This document shows positions 8,223-15,087 of a DNA stretch of 64,000 nt, piece by piece. The stretch is from Nocardia elegans NBRC 108235 (GTDB lineage: Bacteria > Actinomycetota > Actinomycetes > Mycobacteriales > Mycobacteriaceae), in contig NZ_BDBF01000037.1 in assembly GCF_001612845.1 (NCBI RefSeq), positions 24,119-88,118 on the forward strand. Reading direction: 5' to 3'. The first letter of the stretch is position 1. Each line of letters opens with the position of its first letter. Position numbers and translations under genes: made by a program. The notes below the pieces were generated by a model. That model searched no databases and was not told where the DNA came from. It was given only the letters and a program-made list of their open reading frames with translations.

Positions 8223-8990
8223 ATGACCGATCGCCGCCCTCTCTACGGGTATTCCGATATCGCCGCTGTCGGTGCCCTGCTGGCCGACGCGACCCGGGCT
8301 CGCATGATGATCGGCCTGGCGGACGGGCGCGCGCTGCCGGCATCGGTGCTGGCCGCGGAGGCCGGCGTCGCGGCGTCCACAGCCAGCGAACACCTGGCCC
8401 GGCTCGTGGAGGGGGGACTGCTCACGGTCGAACGATCCGGCCGCCACCGGTACTACCGCATAGCGAATGCCCAGGTCGGCGCCGCGATCGAAGCGCTGGC
8501 AGTGCTGGCGCCGACGCGACCCGTGCGTTCACTGCGGGAATCCACCCGCGCGGCGGCGCTGCGCCGGGCGCGCAGTTGCTACGACCACCTGGCCGGGCGA
8601 CTGGGCGTCGCGGTCACCGAGGCACTGCTCGAGCGGCAGGCGCTGACCCGCACCGACGGCGTCGCGGGAACAGCACGCGCACAGGGAGATCCGATTTCGG
8701 CGCCGATGACCGACCACCCGTATCGCCTGGGCCCGAATGCCGAGCCCCTGTTCGCCGAGCTGGGCGTGGATCTCGGCGCCGCCCGCGACCGGCGCCGCCC
8801 CCTGCTGCGTTTCTGCGTCGACTGGAGCGAGCAACGCCATCATCTGAGCGGTGCGCTCGGTGCCGCGGTACTGACCCGCATGGAATCGGCGGGTTGGGTG
8901 GAACGGCCGGGAACCCGCCGCACGCTGCGGCTGACCGACAGCGGAGCGCGGGTTCTGGATCGGGTGCTGGGCGTCGAATTCGCCGAATAG
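8223..8990 (+). CDS. ArsR-like winged-helix transcriptional regulator
   Basis: A 255-aa regulator. Residues about 15-85 form an ArsR-type winged helix: LLADATRARMMIGLADGRAL, then SVLAAEAGVAASTASEHLAR (recognition helix) and GGLLTVERSGRHRYYRIA (wing). No metal-binding ELCVCDL motif is present, so it is not a metal sensor of the classic type. The C-terminal half (about 175-255) is a separate ligand-binding-like region ending WVERPGTRRTLRLTDSGARV, a second winged-helix-like stretch. The ATG at 8223 lies just after the palindromic operator. It most likely controls itself and the exporter at 6279-7697. Confidence 0.8.
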   Translation: MTDRRPLYGYSDIAAVGALLADATRARMMIGLADGRALPASVLAAEAGVAASTASEHLARLVEGGLLTVERSGRHRYYRIANAQVGAAIEALAVLAPTRPVRSLRESTRAAALRRARSCYDHLAGRLGVAVTEALLERQALTRTDGVAGTARAQGDPISAPMTDHPYRLGPNAEPLFAELGVDLGAARDRRRPLLRFCVDWSEQRHHLSGALGAAVLTRMESAGWVERPGTRRTLRLTDSGARVLDRVLGVEFAE

Positions 8991-9010
8991 CGCGCGTCGA
9001 ACCCGCCGGA

Positions 9011-9469
9011 TCAGCCGTGCTCGACGGCGATCTTCATCCGATTGAGGGTGGTGGCCATATCGTTGTGGTTGCGCCGTCCGCGCGCCCACCCGAGCGCCGT
9101 CCAGTACAGCCGCAGCGGCAGGATCGTCGAGAGTTCGAACGATTCGGTGACGTCGGTGCCGCCGTCGCGCTGTTCCAGCCGATAGCCCCACCGGTTGATG
9201 CTCATCCCCTTGGGCCCGAGGACGGTGAAGGCGAATTCTCGTTCGGGCTCGCACACGTCGACCCGGCACGTGGTCCAGTAGACCGGCCCCACCTGATTGC
9301 GCCGCACGTGCCCCCGGAACTTCGCCCCCACCGCGGGACCCGTTGCGCCGCCGAGCCATTCGGCCTCGAACGTCTCGGGACTGAATTCGCCGATCCGCGT
9401 GATATCGCTGACCAGCGCCCACACCTGCGCCGGCGACGCGGCCATGTGGACGGTTACCGAATCGCGCAC
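9011..9469 (-). CDS. SRPBCC (START-like) family protein
   Basis: A 152-aa single-domain protein. The start MRDSVTVHMAASPAQVWALV followed by SDITRIGEFSPETFEAEWLG is the typical N-terminus of the polyketide cyclase/dehydrase-like SRPBCC fold, which binds hydrophobic ligands in a deep pocket. The C-terminal helix (NHNDMATTLNRMKIAVEHG) closes the fold. It converges with the ArsR-like gene. Ligand and role are unknown. Confidence 0.78.
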   Translation of the reverse strand: MRDSVTVHMAASPAQVWALVSDITRIGEFSPETFEAEWLGGATGPAVGAKFRGHVRRNQVGPVYWTTCRVDVCEPEREFAFTVLGPKGMSINRWGYRLEQRDGGTDVTESFELSTILPLRLYWTALGWARGRRNHNDMATTLNRMKIAVEHG

Positions 9470-9573
9470 GACATCTCTCCTTGCCGCTCGGCTGGTTGGG
9501 CCTCGACCGTATCCCAGGCGATGAGACGGCGGACACAGTCGTCTACAAACTCGTTACGTCCGTGATGCGGATA

Positions 9574-9601
9574 CAAGAAAGCCCCGGTCGAAACCGGGGC
9601 T
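9574..9601 (-). terminator. Rho-independent terminator of the tRNA operon
   Basis: On the minus strand AGCCCCGGT-TTCG-ACCGGGGC is followed directly by TTTCTT. It is a strong GC stem with a UUCG tetraloop and a T-rich tail, 15 bp past the 3' end of tRNA-Val(GAC). Confidence 0.85.
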
Positions 9602-9615
9602 GACCTGTTCTTCGT

Positions 9616-9690
9616 TGGTGCGCGATACTGGGATTGAACCAGTGACCTCTTCCGTGTCAGGGAAGCGCTCTCCCGCTGAGCTAATCGCGC
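9616..9690 (-). tRNA. tRNA-Val (GAC)
   Basis: A full cloverleaf on the minus strand. The acceptor GCGCGAT pairs with ATCGCGC, the T-arm contains GGTTCAATCC, and the CCA end is encoded. The anticodon stem CTTCC/GGAAG encloses loop CTGACAC, so the anticodon is GAC (Val). It is the last of three co-oriented tRNAs. Confidence 0.95.
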
Positions 9691-9707
9691 GTGGTTCGCC
9701 TACTCAG

Positions 9708-9778
9708 AGGCGGCGACGGGAATCGAACCCGTGTGCACGGCTTTGCAGGCCGTTGCCTCACCACTCGGCCACACCGCC
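9708..9778 (-). tRNA. tRNA-Cys (GCA)
   Basis: Acceptor GGCGGTG pairs with CGCCGCC (one G-T pair), the discriminator is U, and CCA is not encoded. The anticodon loop CTGCAAA sits between CGGC and GCCG, giving anticodon GCA (Cys). It is in the middle of the Gly-Cys-Val unit. Confidence 0.95.
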
Positions 9779-9801
9779 AACCAAGGCCGGGTTGGCCTTC
9801 G

Positions 9802-9874
9802 AGCGGATGACGGGATTCGAACCCGCGACCCTCACCTTGGCAAGGTGATGCGCTACCAACTGCGCTACATCCGC
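9802..9874 (-). tRNA. tRNA-Gly (GCC)
   Basis: Acceptor GCGGATG pairs with CATCCGC, and the T-arm carries GGGTTCGAATCCC. The anticodon loop TTGCCAA is enclosed by CACC/GGTG, giving anticodon GCC (Gly). It is first in the three-tRNA unit; a promoter is visible about 50 bp upstream. Confidence 0.95.
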
Positions 9875-10353
9875 ATGCCGCGTCTCCGGGGCTTTTCGGC
9901 CCCTTCCGGCTGCGAGAGAGAACATTAGCCCACAACCCGCACCGTCAACAAATCGCCTGGTAGATGGGGGTAAAAGTGAATAACACCGGTGTGTTTTCCG
10001 GGGGCGTTGCGCTCCGTCGGACACCGGCGCGCCAGGCGATCCCTGAGGTCACATCCGTCGCGGCGCCGGCGGACCGGCCGGGGGGTGGTCGGGCCTTCGT
10101 TCCGCGGCGCGGAACACCGTAACCGCGGTCCGTTCGGACACGGCCCCGCCCGATCTCCCGCGATGCTTCACTCGGTGGAGGGGGTGACTACGCGGCGAGC
10201 CAACCTCACGAGACCTTCTGCGCCCGTTCATGTTCCGTCCATCGCCGCTCGGCTGAAACACCCAGGTCAAGCCCCGATTTGGTGTGACACCGGGGATGCG
10301 TGTTAAGGTTCCTTCTCGTTCGGAACGGCACCCCAGCCGCTCTCGAAATCCCC
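9875..10353. other. Intergenic region between tRNA units, no gene seen
   Basis: No convincing ORF lies here. The left end carries the promoter of the Gly-Cys-Val tRNA unit (9922-9951, minus). The right end carries a probable promoter for tRNA-Val(CAC), TTGGTG and TTAAGG about 18 bp apart (around 10280-10310). A GGGGC-TTTTC-GGCCCC-type inverted repeat sits near 9885-9905. Confidence 0.6.
9922..9951 (-). promoter_or_regulatory. Promoter of tRNA Gly-Cys-Val unit
   Basis: Reading the minus strand: TTGTTGACG, then a TAATGT -10 box at 9922-9927. The spacing is 15 bp from TTGACG or 18 bp from TTGTTG. It lies about 48 bp upstream of the mature 5' end of tRNA-Gly. Confidence 0.6.
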
Positions 10354-10428
10354 GGTCCCATAGCTCAGCGGGAGAGCGCTCGCCTCACACGCGAGAGGTC
10401 GCTGGTTCGAAACCAGCTGGGACCACCA
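10354..10428 (+). tRNA. tRNA-Val (CAC)
   Basis: Acceptor GGTCCCA pairs with TGGGACC, CCA is encoded, and the T-loop is GGTTCGAAACC. The anticodon stem CTCGC/GCGAG encloses CTCACAC, giving anticodon CAC (Val). The 3' half is also read, on the other strand, by the tail of a degraded serine recombinase. This marks the gene as an integration target. Confidence 0.95.
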
Positions 10429-10876
10429 GAACCTCTTTATTCGAAACAGTGACCGTCCGCAGGTGTGCATCGCGGGGGTTGGTCCCGGATTTATCCGACG
10501 CCCGATTTGGGTGGTTTCGGGCTGCCGAGTGAAGGTCAGCGAACATGACGGTCTTGTCGTCGGCGATTCGTAGTGCAGTGGCGTCTTCCAGATCATCGAT
10601 GTAGAAGCATTCGAAGAACGTCTCGTTCAGCAGTCGCCGTACGTCTGGGGCTGCGTCCAGATACAGGCTGTACGGGTCGGCGATGAGGTCGAGGGCGTGA
10701 CGGAGAACCGTCGTTCCGACGCTGAGTTCTTCGGAAGTGTTGGTGAGCGCTGCTTCGATGCGGTTGCGCTGAGCTCTGATCTCGATGAGTTTCAGGCGCA
10801 CATTGGCTCGAGGCATCGAGCCATCGGCGAGCAGATCGACCAACCGGTTTTCGCTCTGGTCGAGTTCCTTTGGTTT
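10385..10876 (-). pseudogene. C-terminal remnant of a large serine recombinase
   Basis: The minus-strand frame encodes the zinc-ribbon-to-tail part of a phage/ICE-type serine recombinase: LDQSENRLVDLLADG, then RLKLIEIRAQRNRIEAALT, DLIADPYSLYLDAAPDVRRL and FFECFYIDD. The catalytic resolvase domain, which should lie upstream, is missing. Near 10876 the sequence switches to an IS3-type transposase tail in the opposite direction. The frame runs on into the 3' half of tRNA-Val(CAC), a usual layout for integrases whose attachment site is the tRNA. This is a dead relic of an integrated element. Confidence 0.75.
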
Positions 10877-11090
10877 GGACAACGCGATGATGGAATCGTT
10901 CTGGTCCTCGATGCAGATCGAACTACTCGACCGCAAGAAGTGGAAGACCCGCCTCGAACTCGCGAACGCGATCTTCGACTACATCGAGATCTTCTACAAC
11001 CGCCAACGCCGCCACTCATCGCTGGGGTACCGCACCCCGATCAAGTTCGAGCTACTCTCCGAGAAGACACCCATCACCGCTGCCAGTTAG
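10877..11090 (+). pseudogene. C-terminal remnant of IS3-family transposase (OrfB)
   Basis: The last 71 codons of an IS3-type integrase-core transposase: DNAMMESFWSSMQIELLDRK, then IFDYIEIFYNRQRRHSSLGY and a TPIKFE tail. DNA..ESF and YN..R.HS.LGY are the hallmark end of the rve core. Everything upstream (HTH orfA and the first two catalytic acidic residues) is absent, cut where the serine recombinase relic begins. It cannot be active. Confidence 0.85.
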
Positions 11091-11312
11091 CCACCACGAC
11101 TGGAACCTATTCGGTGGGGCAGGTCACACCGTCACCCAATCGTGCAGCAGCCCCAAGAGGTACGCTTGAGTCGCGACAGGTTTGTGGTTGGATAGCGCCG
11201 ACTCTCGACTGTTTGGCCTGGCTAAATCAACTGGGGTGGGGTACCAGCTAGGGCGGGGATGGGACGCAGGCATGTACACCTTTCGCCAGTCGGATGGTCA
11301 CGGGACGACACA

Positions 11313-13103
11313 ATGGATGACACGTCAGTTGGTGACGGGGACACGATCTCAGCGGAGGCGTTCGGGCGATATCGGCTGTTGACGCTGCTGGGTCAGGGTG
11401 GCATGGGCCAGGTGTGGCGGGCGCATGATTCGCTGACCAACCGGGTGGTAGCGCTCAAGGTGTTGCCTGAGCGCTTTGCCGATGACGAGCAGCTGCGCGA
11501 GAGGTTCCGCCGGGAGTGCCGGGCGGTGGCGCAGTTGACCGAGCCGCATGTCATCCCCATCCACGACTTCGGCGATATCGACGGCAGGCTCTATCTGAAT
11601 ATGCGCTTGATCGAGGGCACCGACCTGCGCAAGGTGATTACGCGAGAAGGGGCCTTGTCGCCGTGGCGGGCGGTGTCGATCATCACACAGGTGGCCGGCG
11701 CGCTACAGGCGGCCCACGATGTCGGGCTGGTCCACCGCGATGTCAAACCCACCAACATCCTGCTGGGGGCCGATGAGTTCGCCTCCCTGATCGACTTCGG
11801 GATCGCCCACGCCGCCGACGACCGTACGCTGACCTCGATCGGTGAGACCATCGGCACCGTCGCCTACATGGCGCCGGAGGAGATCAGCGCGGAGGTCAAG
11901 GCCGATGCTCGGGTGGACGTGTACGCGTTGACGTGCGTGCTGTATGAGTGCCTGACCGGTCGGGCACCGTTTGCGAGCGCAGCGGGGGTGCAGGGTGTGA
12001 TCGCCCATCACCTGCACACCCCGCCGCCGCGTCCCAGCACCACTACACCCGATGTACCGACTGCGTTCGATACTGTCATCGCCAAGGGCATGGCCAAAAA
12101 CCCCGAGGAGCGTTACCAGACCGTGCGCGAGCTGGCGGCGGCGGCCAACGCCGCGCTGGGCGATTCCGCGGTCAGCACCACTGGGGCTGCGCGCCGTGGG
12201 TGGCGAATCAGATTGTCGCCCAAGACCGCCGGGCTGCTCGCCGCCGCGGTCGCGGTTACGGTGGTGGCCGCCGTAGCTGTCGTCATCGGTGTTCAACGGC
12301 AATCGGGCGGCGGTGGCAGCTCGCCCCCGCCTATCACCTCGGCCTACTCGGCACAGACTCCGCTGCCGTTCACCGGCGTCAGCTTGCCCACTGATGTGGC
12401 TGTCGACCCGGCGGGCAACGTATATGTCACCGACATGGGTAACGATCGGGTGGTGAAGTTGGCGGCGGGTGCGTCGACCCCGACCCCGCTGCCGTTCGCC
12501 GGGCTGAATAATCCCCAGGGTGTGGCGGCCGACACGGCAGGCAACGTTTACGTCACCGACACGAGTAACAATCGGGTGGTGAAGTTGGGGGCGGGTGCGT
12601 CGACGGCGACCCCGCTGCCGTTCACTGGGCTCAAGGATCCCCAGGGTGTGGCGGTCGATACGGCGGGAGATGTGTACGTCAGCGACCGGGGCAACGATCG
12701 GGTGGTGAGGTTGGCGGCGGGTGCGTCGGCGCCGACGACGCTGCCGTTCACGGGGCTCCAAGATCCCCACGGGGTCGCGGTCGACGCTGCGCACAACGTA
12801 TATGTCACCGAATTGAGTACCGAGCGGGTCGTGAGGTTGGCGGCGGGTGCGTCGACGCCGACCACGTTGCCGTTCACCGGGCTGAAGGATCCTCAGGGCG
12901 TGGCGGTCGACAAGGCGGGAGACTTGTACGTCGTCGACTGGGGTAATCAATGGGTGGTGAGGTTGGCGGCGGGTGCGTCGACGCCGACCCCGCTGCCGTT
13001 CACCGGCCTGAAGAATCCCCAGGGTGTGGCAGTCGACAGGGCGGGCAACATTTATATCACCGACCTGGGCGCCGATCCGGTGGTGAAACTCCCGGTAGGC
13101 TGA
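11313..13103 (+). CDS. PknD-like Ser/Thr protein kinase with NHL beta-propeller
   Basis: A 596-aa transmembrane kinase. The kinase domain spans about residues 17-275, with Gly loop LGQGGMGQVWRAHD, catalytic HRDVKPTN near 140 and IDFG near 160. A single membrane span follows at about 307-329 (GLLAAAVAVTVVAAVAVVIG). The rest is an extracellular sensor of six NHL repeats, each starting LPFTG and containing 'DPQGVAVD..G.vYV.D..N.RVVkL'. M. tuberculosis PknD has the same layout. The repeat period is exactly 126 bp. The ATG at 11313 is chosen over the upstream in-frame codon at 11259 because it sits just before the kinase domain. Signal and substrates are unknown. Confidence 0.92.
   Translation: MDDTSVGDGDTISAEAFGRYRLLTLLGQGGMGQVWRAHDSLTNRVVALKVLPERFADDEQLRERFRRECRAVAQLTEPHVIPIHDFGDIDGRLYLNMRLIEGTDLRKVITREGALSPWRAVSIITQVAGALQAAHDVGLVHRDVKPTNILLGADEFASLIDFGIAHAADDRTLTSIGETIGTVAYMAPEEISAEVKADARVDVYALTCVLYECLTGRAPFASAAGVQGVIAHHLHTPPPRPSTTTPDVPTAFDTVIAKGMAKNPEERYQTVRELAAAANAALGDSAVSTTGAARRGWRIRLSPKTAGLLAAAVAVTVVAAVAVVIGVQRQSGGGGSSPPPITSAYSAQTPLPFTGVSLPTDVAVDPAGNVYVTDMGNDRVVKLAAGASTPTPLPFAGLNNPQGVAADTAGNVYVTDTSNNRVVKLGAGASTATPLPFTGLKDPQGVAVDTAGDVYVSDRGNDRVVRLAAGASAPTTLPFTGLQDPHGVAVDAAHNVYVTELSTERVVRLAAGASTPTTLPFTGLKDPQGVAVDKAGDLYVVDWGNQWVVRLAAGASTPTPLPFTGLKNPQGVAVDRAGNIYITDLGADPVVKLPVG
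12363..13103 (+). repeat. Six in-frame 126-bp repeats (NHL propeller blades)
   Basis: Units begin at 12363, 12489, 12615, 12741, 12867 and 12993, each opening with a CTGCCGTTC-like sequence and 126 bp (42 codons) apart; the last unit is cut at the stop codon. High nucleotide identity between units points to recent internal duplication. Confidence 0.9.
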
Positions 13104-13211
13104 GGCCTGTTCCGCGTAACTCGGTGGTGGTGTTCCACCCGGTTCTACGGAGTCGGATTGCTCGGCTTCTGGGAATGTCCCCGAGTTTGGTTGACTCGCG
13201 GGTTTGGTCTT

Positions 13212-13277
13212 TCAGGCCGCGAGTGCGGGCCGGTTTATTGTCTCAAACTCGATCGGAGTGAGTCGGCCGACGCGGTG
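13212..13277 (-). pseudogene. Tail remnant of an IS3-like transposase
   Basis: Twenty-one codons reading RVGRLTPIEFETINRPALAA and a stop on the minus strand, in frame with and directly downstream of the HTH gene's stop codon. 'GRLTPIEFET' resembles the C-terminal signature of actinobacterial IS3-type transposases. It is too short for certainty. Confidence 0.5.
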
Positions 13278-13751
13278 TCAGGTTGGTTGGGGGTTGTTGC
13301 GGGTTCCGCCTGCGGGTCGCATGGGTGTCCCGCGTTTGTGGAGTGCGTCCTTGATCGTGCTCGCCGGTGCACCGGTGAGCCGACTGCACGAGACGAGGGA
13401 GTGCCCGGCGAGGTAGAGCCGTTCGAGGTGGTCGATATCGGTGTCGTTGAGTGGTTGGTGGCGGCGGGTGATGCCTTCTCGGGTGAGCAGGTCCAATACC
13501 GCGGTTTTGGAGATGCCGTATCGGTGGGCGAGTTGGAGAGTGGTGGCGCCGTCGCGGTAGGCGTGGACGAGTTCGTCGATGGTGTGGCGAGGGAGTCGGC
13601 GTTGGATGTTCCGGGCCGGCTTGGGCTTCACCGGGCTGGCTGATTTCCGCTGCCGTCGCCGCGGTTCAGTGTTGTCGGATTGGATTCCGGCGGTGAGGTT
13701 TTCGAGTTTCCGCAGGTCGTCCCGTTTCGCGTTACGCCCAGTCAGGTCCAC
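13278..13751 (-). CDS. Double-HTH protein of recombinase/resolvase type (copy 1, intact)
   Basis: A 157-aa basic protein with two helix-turn-helix units: TIDELVHAYRDGATTLQLAH followed by RYGISKTAVLDLLTREGI, and LYLAGHSLVSCSRLTGAPAS followed by TIKDALHKRG. Both look like the C-terminal DNA-binding HTH of Hin-type serine recombinases, but no catalytic domain is present. The GTG at 13751 is supported by copy 2 near 19246-19470. There the same leader and N-terminus (MDLAGRYA versus MDLTGRNA) recur with an ATG. It may be a stand-alone DNA-binding protein of a mobile element; an IS3-like tail lies directly downstream. Confidence 0.6.
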   Translation of the reverse strand: MDLTGRNAKRDDLRKLENLTAGIQSDNTEPRRRQRKSASPVKPKPARNIQRRLPRHTIDELVHAYRDGATTLQLAHRYGISKTAVLDLLTREGITRRHQPLNDTDIDHLERLYLAGHSLVSCSRLTGAPASTIKDALHKRGTPMRPAGGTRNNPQPT

Positions 13752-14232
13752 AATTATTAAAATGCCTGGTCAGGGCCTTTCTAGGTTCTGACCTTTCGTT
13801 GTCTTTGGGTTGGTTTTCGGCCTATGTAGCCGTCTGATCTGCGGGAATATCGCTGTTCCCTGTTTCGAATCCACCTGAGTGCTGTGGCTATTGAGTCTGT
13901 CGGGGCAGAAGTGATGATTGTTGAGGATGTTGGATGATCTGCCTCCTCGCGCGGCCGGACAGGGCGGATGAGCGGGACCCGACTCCGACAGGATGTGGTG
14001 GCGTTGGAAAGTGCAGCCCAGCCTTCACTGAGGTCATAACCCAGAGGTCGCAGGTTCAAATCCTGTCCCCGATACCAACGAGGACGTCCTGACCAGCAGG
14101 TTTCAGGGCCGTCCTCAGGTATCCGCGCTGAACAGCACCCCGCTGCCGCCGGCGCCTGCTGCCCAGACCGCCACGGCACGAACAGTCGTCAAGGCAAACG
14201 GGAGGTTGCTCAGGTAGCGAGTGATGAGATGA
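13752..14232. other. Gene-poor stretch containing a tRNA fragment
   Basis: The left end (to about 13820) is the leader of the HTH gene and is shared with the region 19471-19540. The middle holds a 3' tRNA-Met fragment (14028-14077). No convincing protein gene was seen; ORFs crossing the tRNA fragment are artefacts. Confidence 0.6.
14028..14077 (+). other. 3' fragment of a tRNA-Met (CAT) gene, probable attachment-site scar
   Basis: The sequence holds GTCATAACCCAGAGGTCGC, then a perfect T-arm (CAGGTTCAAATCCTG), the 3' acceptor strand TCCCCGAT and an encoded ACCA end. The 5' acceptor strand (ATCGGGG) and D-arm are absent upstream. The anticodon stem is imperfect on the 5' side, so homology begins inside the anticodon arm. 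This is the segment usually duplicated when an island integrates into a tRNA 3' end. Confidence 0.7.
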
Positions 14233-14766
14233 TCAAGCCTGTGCCCGAGCGCGGGGCTGGGTCTTGATGCTGGACGGAGTGTCGCCGAGGCTGGTCAGGA
14301 GCTTGCGCAGCAGCTGATCGAGTTGTTCCTGCTCGGCGGCGCTCAGGGCTCCGAGCATGCGGGCTTCGTTGGCAACGTGATCACTCAGGGTGGCGCCGAC
14401 CAATTCGCGACCGCGTTCGGTGAGGCTGATCAAAATCGACCGCCGATTTTCCGGATCCACTTTTCTGCTGACCAGATCGCGTTTGACCAGGCGGTCGACC
14501 CGATTGGTCATCGCGCCCGCGGTGATCATGGCCGAATCGGTGAGCGCGCCGGCGGTCAGTTGGTAGGGCGGGCCTGACCGCATGAGAGTGGCCAGCAGAT
14601 CGAACTCCCACAGCTGCTGGTCATGCTGCGCAAGGATCGCCGAGATCCCTTGTTCGAGGATTCGGGCCGCCCGCTTGATTCGTCCCACCGTGCCCATCGG
14701 GCTGGGATCCAGGTCTGGTCGTTCGATCCTCCACTGCTCGACGATGCGGTCCACGCTGTCGCCCAT
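14233..14766 (-). CDS. MarR-family transcriptional regulator
   Basis: A 177-aa winged-helix regulator. The HTH and wing lie in LTAGALTDSAMITAGAMTNR, then VDRLVKRDLVSRKVDPENRR and SILISLTERGREL, the MarR signature (DxRx...v.LT..G). It is divergent from a 39-codon ORF and a haloalkane dehalogenase gene. The intergenic region contains three direct repeats that are probable binding sites. It likely controls the dehalogenase in response to a substrate or product. Confidence 0.88.
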   Translation of the reverse strand: MGDSVDRIVEQWRIERPDLDPSPMGTVGRIKRAARILEQGISAILAQHDQQLWEFDLLATLMRSGPPYQLTAGALTDSAMITAGAMTNRVDRLVKRDLVSRKVDPENRRSILISLTERGRELVGATLSDHVANEARMLGALSAAEQEQLDQLLRKLLTSLGDTPSSIKTQPRARAQA

Positions 14767-14784
14767 GCCGTACCCCTCTGCGTA

Positions 14785-14924
14785 AAACTATTTGAGATTG
14801 AAATTAGCAGCTGCCGCTGCGGGCGGTTCGCGAGACCTCTCCACATCTCAACGTAGAACTGTTTGACATGAAAGTGTAGCTGCACTATGTTCATCCGAAC
14901 ATCAAACTGTTTGGCATTGAAAGG
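14785..14924. promoter_or_regulatory. Three near-identical direct repeats between MarR and dehalogenase units
   Basis: AAACTATTTGAGATTGAAAT (from 14785), GAACTGTTTGACATGAAAGT (from 14856) and CAAACTGTTTGGCATTGAAA (from 14903) share a consensus AACTRTTTGRSATTGAAA. One lies by the MarR start, and one overlaps the leader of the small ORF at 14933. They are candidate operators for the MarR protein. The stretch is AT-rich relative to its surroundings. Confidence 0.65.
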
Positions 14925-14932
14925 TTTCAGCG

Positions 14933-15052
14933 ATGACTGTCACGGTCTACGAGATCGCCGTCGGCGGCGAGGTGGTGGCGAAGAAGACCCGCGCGGGTTT
15001 TCCCGAACCGGAAGAAGTTTGCCAGGCCGTGGCCGCCGCCACCGCACGCTGA
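14933..15052 (+). CDS. Small ORF upstream of the dehalogenase (39 aa)
   Basis: ATG to TGA encodes MTVTVYEIAVGGEVVAKKTR followed by AGFPEPEEVCQAVAAATAR. GAAAGG lies 8 bases before the ATG, and the reading frame has strong third-position GC. It is the first ORF after the three operator-like repeats and precedes the dehalogenase by 35 bp. It could be a small conserved protein or a leader peptide. I do not recognise a family. Confidence 0.5.
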   Translation: MTVTVYEIAVGGEVVAKKTRAGFPEPEEVCQAVAAATAR

Positions 15053-15087
15053 CCCGCACCCAGCTCACCACTTGGAAGGAGGCGGCC

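Noticed and set aside
8129..9565. 478-codon plus-strand ORF
   Set aside because: Out-of-frame shadow of the ArsR-like gene, then antisense to the SRPBCC gene.
10303..10596. Minus-strand ORF ending in a WWSQLVSNQRPLACE-like peptide
   Set aside because: A well-known artefact of translating tRNA genes; it lies over tRNA-Val(CAC).
12363..13103. Regular repeats considered as a CRISPR or satellite array
   Set aside because: The repeats are in frame, encode NHL blades and have no spacer structure.
14028..14077. Functional tRNA-Met gene
   Set aside because: The 5' acceptor strand and D-arm are absent, so no cloverleaf can form.
13781..14179. 132-codon minus-strand ORF
   Set aside because: Its central peptide (GQDLNLRPLGYDLSEG) is the translation of a tRNA 3' fragment.
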